Positions 32,869 to 41,639 of a stretch of DNA of 64,000 bases are shown in pieces (position 1 is the first letter of the stretch; every line of letters starts with the position of its first letter). Position numbers and translations under genes: made by a program. Origin of the DNA: Clostridia bacterium (GTDB lineage Bacteria; Bacillota; Clostridia; Lachnospirales; Anaerotignaceae); contig JALFWW010000003.1 of NCBI GenBank assembly GCA_022786605.1, positions 1-64,000 on the forward strand, in the 5' to 3' direction. A model generated the notes under the pieces. The model was given only the letters and a program-made list of their open reading frames with translations, did no database searches and had not been told where the DNA came from.

Positions 32869-35147
32869 TTATCCATCATGCCCATAGCGATTTTTTCCGG
32901 TGTGATGGGCAGTTCTGTAAAGCGCAGACCTGTTGCGTTATAAATAGCCTGCGCGATGGCAGGTGCCGGTGTATTGATAACGATTTCCCCGATGGATTTC
33001 GCACCAAAAGGACCGGTAGGTTCATAACTGCTGTCAAATTCCACACGCAGTTTGCCCATATCCATACGGGTAGGGATTTTGTACTGCATCAAAGAATTTT
33101 CAGCCAGTTCGCCTTTTTCGTTATAGGTGATATTTTCATGGAGCGCCATACCGATACCCTGTACCAGACCGCCTTCTACCTGTACTCTTGCCAGATTGGG
33201 GTTCACAACAGTACCGCAGTCTACCACTGCCGCAAAGTCCATAAGTTTCACACTGCCTGTTTCCGGGTCAACTTCCACTTCCACAGCGCCAGCCATGAAA
33301 GGCGGAGGAGAAACCGGTGAAGAATGGGCTTCTGTGGCAAAGAGGGCATTTTCCCCTGCGCACATGATGGCATTGCCGATGTCTTTCCGGCTGATGCTGC
33401 TGCCATCTTTCAGGCTGTATACTTTTTCCCCGTCAAATTCCACATCATCTACGGAGCAGCCCAGTTTTTCCGCGCCATATGCTTTCATTTTGTCCACCAG
33501 TGTCTGGCAGGCTTTTACAGTCGCCATACCTGTTACATAAGTGGTGCTGGATGCGTAAGAACCGCTGTCATAAGGAGAAACGTCTGTATCAACGCCATAC
33601 ACGATGATGTCATCCACAGAGCAGTCCAGACAATCCGCTGCCATCTGAGACAAAATGGTATCACAGCCGGTACCCATATCAGAAGCACCAATGGTCAGAG
33701 CATAGAAACCATCGTCGTTGATTTTGATGGAAACGGAACCAGTGTCCACACTGGGGATACCGGAACCCTGCATTGCCATCGCGATACCAACGCCACGGAT
33801 TTTGCCGTCAGGCATGACACGTCTGGGATATTTTTCTTTCCAGCCGATCATTTCCGCTGTTCTTTCCAGACAACGATCCAGCGTACAGCTGGTGGCTGTT
33901 TCACCGTAATAGCCGTGCATTACGTCGCCTTCTCTGGTCAGGTTCATTTCACGCAGTGCCACAGGGTCCATATCCAGCTTCACTGCCAGTTCATTGATGG
34001 CAGATTCCACCGCGAAAATACCCTGTGTTGCGCCGTAACCACGGTAGGCACCTGCGGACATTTTGTTGGTATAAACAACATCGTACTGGAAACGGAATGC
34101 TTCCGCCTTGCTGTAAAGAGGAATGGATTTATGACCAGACAGACCAACTGTCGTAGGACCATGTTCCCCAAATGCACCTGTATTGGACAGTGTTTTCACT
34201 TCGATGCCACGGATATGACCATCTTTGTTGGCACCGATGCGCACTTTGATTTCCATTTCATGTCTGGGAGAAGAAGCGATAAGGCTTTCTTCTCTGGTAT
34301 AAATGATTTTCGCAGGTCTGCCTGTTTTCAGTGTGACGATAGCAGGATATACCTCCGCTACAACAGTCTGTTTCGCGCCGAAACCGCCGCCGATTCTGGG
34401 TTTAATGACACGAATCTTGGACTTAGGAATATCCAGCGCGTTAGACAGGATACGGCGTACATGGAAAGGCACCTGTGTGGAGCTGATGATATTCAGTCTG
34501 CCGTAAGTATCCATCTGAGTATAAGTACGGAAGGTTTCCATCATGGTCTGCTGTACGGCTTTTGTGTGGTAAGTGTTTTCCACAACCACATCACTTTCCG
34601 CAATGACTTTATCCACATCGCCATGTTCTTCCAAACCGCTTGCACACAGATTGCGCTTGTTGTCCGCGCCTACAGGGCAAAGTGCCTGCCAGTTATCTTC
34701 GGGATGCACCAGAATGGGATTATCCTTTGCTTCGTGGAAATCCAGCACAGGTTCCAGTACATTGTATTTTACTTTAATAACTTTCATTGCCTGATCTACA
34801 GCTTTTTCTGTTTCCCCTGCCACAATGGCAACGGCATCCCCAACGAAACGGACACGCTTGTCCAGAATCAGTCTGTCATAGGGGCTGGGTTCAGGATATG
34901 TCTGCCCTGCCATGGTGAAACGCTTCTGAGGCACGTCTTCATAAGTCAGAACGCAAACGATACCGGGCAGTTTTTCAGCGATATCTTTTTTGATTTCCAG
35001 AATTTCCGCATGGGCATGGGGGCTGCGCAGCACCTTTACCACCAGACAATCCTTGGGCGCAATATCATCGGTGTAAACAGGTTTGCCTGTTACCAATGCC
35101 ATGGCGTCTTTTTTCCGAATGGGCTGATTTACATATTTCATTCTCAT
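32865..35147 (-). CDS. Molybdenum hydroxylase large subunit (xanthine dehydrogenase family)
   Basis: 760 residues. The N-terminal aldehyde oxidase/xanthine dehydrogenase a/b hammerhead domain (about 15-125) is followed by the molybdopterin-binding domains. Recognisable cofactor-contact stretches are IGGGFGAKQ near 253, SAGAYRGYGATQG near 361 and the GxxxE active-site region GAKSIGEIVINTPAPAI near 710 with the catalytic Glu. The enzyme hydroxylates N-heterocycles or aldehydes with water-derived oxygen and passes electrons to the Fe-S and FAD subunits. Neighbours complete the three-subunit enzyme. The substrate (purine or other) cannot be fixed from sequence alone. Confidence 0.93.
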   Translation of the reverse strand: MRMKYVNQPIRKKDAMALVTGKPVYTDDIAPKDCLVVKVLRSPHAHAEILEIKKDIAEKLPGIVCVLTYEDVPQKRFTMAGQTYPEPSPYDRLILDKRVRFVGDAVAIVAGETEKAVDQAMKVIKVKYNVLEPVLDFHEAKDNPILVHPEDNWQALCPVGADNKRNLCASGLEEHGDVDKVIAESDVVVENTYHTKAVQQTMMETFRTYTQMDTYGRLNIISSTQVPFHVRRILSNALDIPKSKIRVIKPRIGGGFGAKQTVVAEVYPAIVTLKTGRPAKIIYTREESLIASSPRHEMEIKVRIGANKDGHIRGIEVKTLSNTGAFGEHGPTTVGLSGHKSIPLYSKAEAFRFQYDVVYTNKMSAGAYRGYGATQGIFAVESAINELAVKLDMDPVALREMNLTREGDVMHGYYGETATSCTLDRCLERTAEMIGWKEKYPRRVMPDGKIRGVGIAMAMQGSGIPSVDTGSVSIKINDDGFYALTIGASDMGTGCDTILSQMAADCLDCSVDDIIVYGVDTDVSPYDSGSYASSTTYVTGMATVKACQTLVDKMKAYGAEKLGCSVDDVEFDGEKVYSLKDGSSISRKDIGNAIMCAGENALFATEAHSSPVSPPPFMAGAVEVEVDPETGSVKLMDFAAVVDCGTVVNPNLARVQVEGGLVQGIGMALHENITYNEKGELAENSLMQYKIPTRMDMGKLRVEFDSSYEPTGPFGAKSIGEIVINTPAPAIAQAIYNATGLRFTELPITPEKIAMGMMDK

Positions 35148-35608
35148 TTCGCCCCTTTCTTGTAATCCAGATAGGCATGAATGGCACGGAGCTGACCTTC
35201 ATAGCCGGAACAACGGCAAAGGTTACCGGAAAGGTATTCCCGAATTTCATCATCTGTGGGGTCATCCATTTCCTTGCACATTGCCAGTACATTCATAATA
35301 AAGCCGGGGCTGCAGTAACCGCACTGTTCTGCCCCCTGATCTGCCAGAAACGCGCCGAATTCTTCCGCTTCTGCCTGACAGCCTTCCATGGTCACCACTT
35401 CATGACCGTCTGCGCGAGCCGCCAGTGTGGAGCAGGACAAAACAGGCTTGCCATCCATGAGAACGGTACACAGACCGCAGTTGGATGTTTCGCAGCCTCT
35501 TTTGACGCTGTAACAGCCGTGGTCTCTGACAAAATCCAGCAGAGCCATATCCGGTGCCACTTCAGCAGTCACATTTTTTCCATTGAGTTTTAAAGTAATC
35601 TGCATCAT
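35144..35608 (-). CDS. Molybdenum hydroxylase [2Fe-2S] subunit
   Basis: About 154 residues. The N-terminal plant-type ferredoxin domain binds one cluster (C-x4-C-x2-C with GCETSNCGLC, then a further Cys in PVLSCSTLA). The C-terminal helical domain binds a second (CGYCSPG and LCRCSGYEGQL). It relays electrons between molybdopterin and FAD. The track begins 26 codons too early. The ATG at 35608 overlaps the FAD-subunit stop (ATGA) and has GGGAGGGG upstream. It also overlaps the large-subunit start by 4 nt. Confidence 0.95.
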   Translation of the reverse strand: MMQITLKLNGKNVTAEVAPDMALLDFVRDHGCYSVKRGCETSNCGLCTVLMDGKPVLSCSTLAARADGHEVVTMEGCQAEAEEFGAFLADQGAEQCGYCSPGFIMNVLAMCKEMDDPTDDEIREYLSGNLCRCSGYEGQLRAIHAYLDYKKGAK

Positions 35609-36402
35609 TTGTCCCCTCCCATGAGCTGTTTCAGTCCTCTTTTCACCAGAACGCCTGCCACATGTCTGCGGTATGCGCCGCTGCATCTGGTATTGTCGGC
35701 AAAGTCCATGCTGTTTTGCACTTTGGACGCAAAAGCCGCCATATCTTCCGCTGTCACTTCCGCTTTCGCCAAAATGCCTTCGCTGTCACGAACCACAACA
35801 GGCTGACAAGGTCTTGCGCCAATGACCGCGTAATACCCTTCCGCGTCCTTTGTCACTGCGCAGGATACCACAGGAAAGTCTGTTTCTGTGTTTCTCTGAG
35901 ACAGATAGACCGTTTCCAGCGGTGTCTTTTTGATAATGACACGCACCAGAATGTCATTATCTTTTTTCATTTTCGCAAAATCCGCCAAAGACATTCTGCC
36001 CTGTTTATACAGTTCCACGTCGCAGTCCAGACCCAGCAGACAGCAGAGGATATCGGAAAAACCGAATCTGCCGTAAATGCTGCCGCCGACTGTTGCACAG
36101 TTACGCATCTGCACCCCTACAATGTGGCGCAGGCTTTCTTTCACCGCACCTTTTGTGTAAGCGTCAATGCCTTTGTGGGTTTCCAACTGACGCAGGGAAA
36201 CCATACAGCCCACAGAAAATTCCTTTTCATCCTCTGTAATTTCATCCAGACCCAAGCCGGACAGATCAATGGCTGTCTGGATATTCTTTCTGCCCAGACG
36301 CAGCCATACGCCGCCGCCAAATACCACGTTTGCCTTTTTCTGATTCAATTCGTATGCTTCTTCCAGACTGGAAACTTTCACATACTCCCGAATGGTAAAC
36401 AT
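35605..36402 (-). CDS. Molybdenum hydroxylase FAD-binding subunit
   Basis: 265 residues, CoxM/XdhB-like. The N-terminal FAD_binding_5 domain carries VVFGGGVWLRLG near 27 and the second FAD motif ATVGGSIYGRFGFSDIL near 108. The C-terminal CO-dehydrogenase flavoprotein domain runs from about 170. It receives electrons from the [2Fe-2S] subunit and hands them to an external acceptor. The track start (36537) is 45 codons upstream. The ATG at 36402 has AAGGAGG 7 nt before it and matches family N-termini (MFTIREYVK). It is the first gene of a four-gene operon. Confidence 0.93.
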   Translation of the reverse strand: MFTIREYVKVSSLEEAYELNQKKANVVFGGGVWLRLGRKNIQTAIDLSGLGLDEITEDEKEFSVGCMVSLRQLETHKGIDAYTKGAVKESLRHIVGVQMRNCATVGGSIYGRFGFSDILCCLLGLDCDVELYKQGRMSLADFAKMKKDNDILVRVIIKKTPLETVYLSQRNTETDFPVVSCAVTKDAEGYYAVIGARPCQPVVVRDSEGILAKAEVTAEDMAAFASKVQNSMDFADNTRCSGAYRRHVAGVLVKRGLKQLMGGDK

Positions 36403-36508
36403 GTTGTTCCTCCTTCCACATTCCTTCATGTATCTTTTCCGGCAAATCACCCTGTTTTTGCCGTTTTTCTCATTTTTCCGCTTTTTATGCAAAAAAGCAC
36501 CATTGCTT

Positions 36509-36537
36509 AGTATATCATCCAAAGATAGCCGCCGCAA
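36509..36537 (-). promoter_or_regulatory. Molybdenum hydroxylase operon promoter
   Basis: Minus strand TTGCGG (36532-36537), 17-nt spacer, TATACT (36509-36514). It is about 105 nt before the FAD-subunit start. The -35 is a partial match. No ModE-like or other operator was recognised. Confidence 0.5.
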
Positions 36538-36617
36538 TGCTTTTTTACGGAAAATCTTCTTCTTTTATGATACCATATTCTTCGCAAAAAAACAGACCTT
36601 GTTTGCATTTCCATACA

Positions 36618-36830
36618 AAAAGGAGTGTGTTTTCGGGGCATCTTCTGAAGAAAACAAAGAAAGCTGAAATCCTTATGATATACTGAGGATTCCAGCTTTC
36701 TTATCTTTGCCGAGATTTTATTAGATAGTTTTCTTCCAAAGACTGTCGTCACAATTCCCCTTAAGAAATCAAGGAAAAGAAAACCTAATGTTTTCTTAAA
36801 GGGAAGTTGCTTTTCAAACACACTCCTTTT
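36618..36830 (-). repeat. Dispersed structured intergenic element, copy C (full length)
   Basis: The most complete copy. A perfect 15-bp outer stem AAAAGGAGTGTGTTT (36618-36632) / AAACACACTCCTTTT (36816-36830) closes two inner hairpins: AAGCTGAAATCCTT...GGATTCCAGCTT and TTCCCCTTAAGAAATC...GTTTTCTTAAAGGGAA. It also has the TTTCGGGGCATCTTC head and TTCCAAAGACTGTCGTCAC. On the minus strand the outer stem ends in TTTTTG. It begins 3 nt after the ABC exporter stop codon. Confidence 0.8.
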
Positions 36831-36833
36831 GGC

Positions 36834-38738
36834 TTATTCCAGTTCGAACGCCCCTGTATAAAGCTGATAATATTTGCCTTTTTCCGCAATCAAATCTTCG
36901 TGGGTACCACGTTCGATGATGCGTCCCTGTTCCAGAACCATGATCACATTGGAGTTCTGAACCGTAGACAGGCGGTGTGCAATGACAAATACGGTTCTGC
37001 CTTGCATGAGGGCATCCATACCTCTCTGTACAATGGCTTCTGTACGGGTATCAATGGAGGATGTGGCTTCATCCAGAATCATAACAGGAGGGTCTGCCAC
37101 CGCCGCACGGGCAATGGAAATGAGCTGCCGCTGCCCTTGAGACAGACCGGAGCCATCACCGGAAAGGACAGTATTATATCCATCGGGTAGCATACGGATG
37201 AAGCTGTCAGCATTGGCAAGTTTTGCCGCCGCAATACATTCCTCATCGGTAGCGTCCAGTTTCCCGTAGCGGATATTATCCATAACGGTGCCTGTAAACA
37301 AATTCACATCCTGCAATACGATCCCCAAGGAATGACGTAGGTCTTCTTTTTTGATTTTATTGATATTGATGCCGTCGTAACGGATTTTACCATCGGCAAT
37401 ATCATAAAAACGGTTGATGAGGTTGGTAATGGTGGTCTTGCCAGCACCTGTCGCGCCAACGAAAGCCACTTTCTGACCGGGTTCGGCATACAGGGTAATG
37501 TTATGCAGGACGATTTTTTCTTCGGTGTAACCAAAGTCCACATCAAAGAACCGTACATCCCCTGTGAGTCGGGTATATGTGATGGTCCCATCTTCATGAG
37601 GCTGTTTCCATGCCCACAGACCCGTATGTTCTTTGCATTCCGCCAATTGACCGTTGTCATCGTATTTTGCGTTGACCAGTGTCACATAACCCTCATCGGC
37701 TTCTTCTTCCTCATCCAGCAATTCAAAAATCCGTTTCGCGCCCGCCAATGCCATTACCACAGAGTTGATCTGCTGAGAAACCTGGCTGATGGGAGCGGAA
37801 AAGCTCTTGGACAGCTGCAGGAAAGAAGCGATGGCGCCCAATGTCAGACCGCCGATGCCGTTGACTGCCAAAGCGCCGCCTACGATGGCAATGAGGATAT
37901 ACTGCAAGTTCCCCAAGTTCATCATGATGGGCATGAGGATATTGGCATACTGGTTGGCTTTGGTAGCGTTTTCGCACAGCGCGTTATTTTTCTCACGGAA
38001 AACTGCTTTGGCTTTTTCTTCGTGACAGAAAACTTTGACCACTTTCTGTCCATTGATCATTTCTTCAATATAACCGTTCACATCGCCCAGTGTTTCCTGC
38101 TGTTTGATGAAGTATTTCCCACTGTGGCTGGCAATGAATTTGAAGACCTTCATAATGAAGAACACCACAACTGCCACCAGAATGGTCAGATACACACTGG
38201 TATAAAGCATGGCGCAGACAACTGCCACAATGGTCACGATAGAAGAAAACATCTGGGGCACACTCATGGAAAGCATCTGCCGCAGGGTATCCGTATCGTT
38301 GGTGTAACGGCTCATAATATCCCCATGGGTATGGGTATCAAAGTACCGGATGGGCAGACGCTGCATGTGGGAAAACATCTGGTCACGGATTTTTTTCAAA
38401 ATGCCTTGGGAAATAGAAACCATGGTGCGGTTGTAAAAGAGGGTCGCAAAAATACCAATCAGATAAATACAGCCCATGGTCAGCACCGCCCGAAACAGTC
38501 CCGCAAAATCAGGAGAGGCCGCTTGCAGCAAGGGCGTGATATAATCGTCGATAACTACCTGCAGAAACAGGGAGCCTGCCACACCTGCCACAGCACTGAT
38601 CAGAATGCAGATCAAAACGAATGTAAACCGCATTTTATACTCCTTCAGATATTGAAGCAGACGATTCATGGTGACTTTGTCCATTTTTGCCCGACCCATG
38701 GGTACGCCACGTCCGGGTCCTCTCATGTGTCCACTCAT
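36834..38738 (-). CDS. ABC exporter half-transporter, catalytic-site subunit
   Basis: 634 residues: six-helix exporter domain (about 35-335) and ATPase domain (about 385-634). Walker A GATGAGKTT near 426, signature-region LSQGQRQ near 530 (LSQGQ instead of LSGGQ) and Walker B VMILDEATSSID with the catalytic Glu. A segment of about 45 residues between the two domains (ending WAWKQPHEDGTITYTR) is an insertion compared with typical half-transporters. It overlaps the partner gene by 4 nt and forms an asymmetric heterodimer with it. Controlled with a MarR gene; probable multidrug or toxic-compound export. Confidence 0.92.
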   Translation of the reverse strand: MSGHMRGPGRGVPMGRAKMDKVTMNRLLQYLKEYKMRFTFVLICILISAVAGVAGSLFLQVVIDDYITPLLQAASPDFAGLFRAVLTMGCIYLIGIFATLFYNRTMVSISQGILKKIRDQMFSHMQRLPIRYFDTHTHGDIMSRYTNDTDTLRQMLSMSVPQMFSSIVTIVAVVCAMLYTSVYLTILVAVVVFFIMKVFKFIASHSGKYFIKQQETLGDVNGYIEEMINGQKVVKVFCHEEKAKAVFREKNNALCENATKANQYANILMPIMMNLGNLQYILIAIVGGALAVNGIGGLTLGAIASFLQLSKSFSAPISQVSQQINSVVMALAGAKRIFELLDEEEEADEGYVTLVNAKYDDNGQLAECKEHTGLWAWKQPHEDGTITYTRLTGDVRFFDVDFGYTEEKIVLHNITLYAEPGQKVAFVGATGAGKTTITNLINRFYDIADGKIRYDGININKIKKEDLRHSLGIVLQDVNLFTGTVMDNIRYGKLDATDEECIAAAKLANADSFIRMLPDGYNTVLSGDGSGLSQGQRQLISIARAAVADPPVMILDEATSSIDTRTEAIVQRGMDALMQGRTVFVIAHRLSTVQNSNVIMVLEQGRIIERGTHEDLIAEKGKYYQLYTGAFELE

Positions 38739-40483
38739 TCTTCCAGTCCCCCTTTCCGCTGTGATTCATATACTTCGCCATAGATTGCGTTATTGGCAAG
38801 GAGTTCCTCATGGGTGCCCATGCCATTGATCCTGCCGTCATCCAGTACCAAAATCAAGTCCGCGTCTTCTACGGAAGAAATACGCTGGGCAATGATGATC
38901 TTTGTGGTGTTCGGGATTTCTTCCCGGAATGCCATACGGATGAGGGCATCTGTTTTGGTATCTACGGCACTGGTGGAATCGTCCAGAATGAGGATTTTCG
39001 GTTTTTTCAGCAATGCTCTGGCAATGCAAAGACGCTGTTTCTGCCCACCGGAAACATTGGTACCCCCCTGTTCGATATAAGTATCATAGCCATCAGGGAA
39101 GGTCTGGATGAATTCATCCGCCTGTGCCAATTTGCAGACATGACGCATTTCCTCGTCAGTAGCGTCCTCTTTCCCCCAACGCAGGTTGTCTTTGATGGTA
39201 CCGGAGAAAAGCACGTTTTTCTGTAATACCATGGCAACTTCTTCTCTCAGGGATTCGATGTCGTATTCTCTGACATCTCTGCCGCCCACTTTCACAATGC
39301 CCTCTGTAGCGTCATACAGACGGGGAATGAGCTGTACCAATGTACTCTTGGAACTGCCTGTACCGCCGATGATACCCACTGTCGCGCCGGAAGGGATTTT
39401 CAGACTTACGTTATCCAGACAAAGTTTGTCAGCGTTTTTGCCATAAGCGAAATTGACATGTTCAAATTCGATGCTGCCATCTTTGACTTCATAAATAGGA
39501 TTTTCTGGATTATGCAGGTCGCTTTTTTCGTCCAGGATTTCTTCCGCTCTTTCCATCGACGCGTACGAAATGGTGATCATAACGAATACCATGGAAAACA
39601 TCATCAAACTCATCAAAATCTGCATGGTGTAAGAGAACATACTGGTCAAATCCCCTGTGGTCATGCCAACAGCAGGGTTATTGCCGGAAGCCACAATGAG
39701 TTTTGCCCCCAGCCAGGAGATCAGCAGCATACAGCCATAGGCACAGAACTGCATCAAAGGGGCGTTGAACGCCAATATTTTCTCCGCCTTGGAAAAATCC
39801 TGATAAATATCTTGGGATACAGAACAGAATTTTTCTGTTTCATGGTCTTCACGCACAAAAGATTTCACAACACGGATGCCGTGAAGGTTTTCCTGCACCA
39901 CGTTGTTCAGTTTATCATATGTGCGGAATACCCGCTCAAATATCCGCTTTGCGTTGGAAATAATGAATACCAGACCAACTGCCAAAATAGGAATGGCAAT
40001 GACGAATATAGGCGCCAGTTCAGAATTGATCTGAAACGCCATAAATAACGCGAAAATCAACATGATGGGACAGCGTACCGCTACACGGATGGACATCATA
40101 TAAGCATTCTGGATATTGGTGATGTCCGTTGTCAAACGTGTGACAATGCTTGCGGTGGAGAACTTATCGATGTTGGAGAAAGAATATTCCTGTACTTTGT
40201 TATACATATCTTCCCGCAGGTTTTTAGCGAAGCCCGCCGATGCCACCGCCGCGTATTTCCCAGACAGCGCGCCTAATGTCAGAGAAAGGATACAACAGAT
40301 GACCAACGCCAAGCCCATTTGTAAGATGTACTGCATATTGCCTGCCTCGATCCCAAAGTCAATGAGTTTTGCCATCAACATGGGAATGATGACTTCCAAA
40401 ATAACCTCACCGGTTACAAACAGTGGCGCCAGCAAGGAACTGGTTTTATATTCCCTGACGCTGCGAAGCAACTTTCTTATCAT
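38735..40483 (-). CDS. ABC exporter half-transporter, degenerate-site subunit
   Basis: About 582 residues: six-helix domain (about 15-310), ATPase domain (about 340-582). Walker A is GGTGSSKST, signature VSGGQKQRL is canonical, and Walker B ILILDDSTSAVD has Asp where the catalytic Glu normally stands. With the partner's LSQGQ and intact Glu this gives one consensus and one degenerate ATP site, as in BmrCD, LmrCD and TM287/288 heterodimers. The track start is 11 codons early. ATG at 40483 has AAGGAGG 9 nt upstream. Gene order MarR, this subunit, then partner. Confidence 0.93.
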   Translation of the reverse strand: MIRKLLRSVREYKTSSLLAPLFVTGEVILEVIIPMLMAKLIDFGIEAGNMQYILQMGLALVICCILSLTLGALSGKYAAVASAGFAKNLREDMYNKVQEYSFSNIDKFSTASIVTRLTTDITNIQNAYMMSIRVAVRCPIMLIFALFMAFQINSELAPIFVIAIPILAVGLVFIISNAKRIFERVFRTYDKLNNVVQENLHGIRVVKSFVREDHETEKFCSVSQDIYQDFSKAEKILAFNAPLMQFCAYGCMLLISWLGAKLIVASGNNPAVGMTTGDLTSMFSYTMQILMSLMMFSMVFVMITISYASMERAEEILDEKSDLHNPENPIYEVKDGSIEFEHVNFAYGKNADKLCLDNVSLKIPSGATVGIIGGTGSSKSTLVQLIPRLYDATEGIVKVGGRDVREYDIESLREEVAMVLQKNVLFSGTIKDNLRWGKEDATDEEMRHVCKLAQADEFIQTFPDGYDTYIEQGGTNVSGGQKQRLCIARALLKKPKILILDDSTSAVDTKTDALIRMAFREEIPNTTKIIIAQRISSVEDADLILVLDDGRINGMGTHEELLANNAIYGEVYESQRKGGLEE

Positions 40484-40537
40484 TCCGAAACCTCCTTTTT
40501 GTTCGAAAGCACACAAAAATGCTGAAAAAAATCTAAT

Positions 40538-40975
40538 TTAATCCACTTCTTCCATATTATGCTCCAGTTTCATCAAAAGACGCCGCAATGTTTCCGTTTC
40601 TTCCTCCGAAAAATTCCGAAACAATTTTTCTTCCAGCACTTTTACATTCCCTACGGCTGCCTCATGGATTTTACGTCCATAGTCTGTCAAAACGATCTGC
40701 TTCAAGCGGGCATCATCATGAACAGGCAGACGCGCAATCATGCCTTTTTCCTCCATCAAACGCAGCACCTTGGAAACGGTGGAACGACGCACAAAAAAAT
40801 GGTTTTCCAAATCCCGCTGATAGACAGGTTCTGTATGATGTATCAAATATTCAATGACAATCATATTATGCCCGGAAACCGGTACCTGCAATTGCTCCGT
40901 ATTCATCGCGTCCAGTTCACGAAAAAACAGATTGATTACTTTTTTCATCATCAATATGGGTTCCTTATTCTGCAT
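40538..40975 (-). CDS. MarR-family transcriptional regulator
   Basis: About 145 residues with a winged helix: YLIHHTEPVYQRDLENHFFVRRSTVSKVLR (about 43-72) is the recognition region and ARLPVHDDARLKQIVLT (about 82-98) the wing with the family's DxR pattern. The C-terminal helices form the dimer. MarR proteins repress efflux genes until a ligand binds. The ATG at 40975 follows GAGGGAG by 8-9 nt; the track start (41005) lacks a ribosome site. It is the first gene before two ABC exporter genes. A consensus promoter lies at 41026-41054; the operator is not clear. Confidence 0.9.
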   Translation of the reverse strand: MQNKEPILMMKKVINLFFRELDAMNTEQLQVPVSGHNMIVIEYLIHHTEPVYQRDLENHFFVRRSTVSKVLRLMEEKGMIARLPVHDDARLKQIVLTDYGRKIHEAAVGNVKVLEEKLFRNFSEEETETLRRLLMKLEHNMEEVD

Positions 40976-41025
40976 GATCTTTTCTCCCTCACTTTTGTTA
41001 GCCATCGAACTGTTTTACAGGAAAC

Positions 41026-41054
41026 ATTATAGATAGTTCCATAAAAAATGTCAA
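41026..41054 (-). promoter_or_regulatory. Promoter of the MarR/ABC exporter operon
   Basis: Minus strand perfect TTGACA (41049-41054), 17-nt spacer and perfect TATAAT (41026-41031). A promoter this strong normally needs repression, in keeping with the MarR gene it drives. A small CTGT-AAA-ACAG repeat follows in the leader. Confidence 0.85.
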
Positions 41055-41096
41055 CTTTCTTTCCCTGTTTTAATGATTTTCTCATTTTTCGCAAAT

Positions 41097-41122
41097 AAAA
41101 AAAGACTCCACAGAGCCTTTTT
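41097..41122 (-). terminator. Terminator of the two-gene membrane-protein operon
   Basis: Minus strand AAAGGCTC/GAGTCTTT (one G-U) with a TGTG loop, followed by TTTTATTTG. It overlaps the end of the 172-residue gene. Confidence 0.75.
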
Positions 41123-41639
41123 ATTCCAGATTGGTTTCTTCCTGAGGTTCCTCTCCCTCTTCTTTCGGCAGTTTGCTGCGGATGACCCCAAGAAAATAAA
41201 TCCTCGCGAAAAACACAATGACTGCTCCCACATACACCATGAAATTGATATTCAACCCCATGCCCACAGCAACAATCCCTACGGCATACAAAACCAGCAG
41301 TATTTTCCGCTGCAGCAGCAGACCATCTGCCTGTGTCCGCTTCCATATTCCCACAGTCAATCCATGGAACAGCAACATCTCCAACACCATAATGGCACCC
41401 ATAAACAGCCAGGTAAACAGTCGATGTTCTGTGTCTATAAAAAATCCTATAAAGCTCAGACATGCCGCGCAAACTCCGGCAACTGCCATGCGGCTGCCTT
41501 GGTCTTCATCCATTTTTTTCGCATCATATGCCAGCAGCAAATATCCCAGCCAGTTAGGAAGCAAATTGATGAATCCAATGCGCACATCCAGCAGCAGCAA
41601 AATTCCGCCAAGCAATATCCGATTTCTTGCCTTTTGCAT
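41121..41639 (-). CDS. Multi-helix membrane protein of unknown function
   Basis: 172 residues with about five hydrophobic helices (near 6-34, 48-66, 73-92, 108-126, 128-152) and an acidic C-terminal tail. The stretch LLPNWLGYLLLAYD near 26-39 recalls small uncharacterised Firmicutes membrane proteins, but no family name can be given. The ATG follows the stop of the 276-residue gene with no gap, so the two are translationally coupled and may act together in the membrane. Confidence 0.75.
   Translation of the reverse strand: MQKARNRILLGGILLLLDVRIGFINLLPNWLGYLLLAYDAKKMDEDQGSRMAVAGVCAACLSFIGFFIDTEHRLFTWLFMGAIMVLEMLLFHGLTVGIWKRTQADGLLLQRKILLVLYAVGIVAVGMGLNINFMVYVGAVIVFFARIYFLGVIRSKLPKEEGEEPQEETNLE

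Noticed and set aside
33324-35165. 613-codon plus-strand ORF opposite the molybdenum hydroxylase
   Set aside because: Antisense shadow of a strongly recognised enzyme gene; no start signal.
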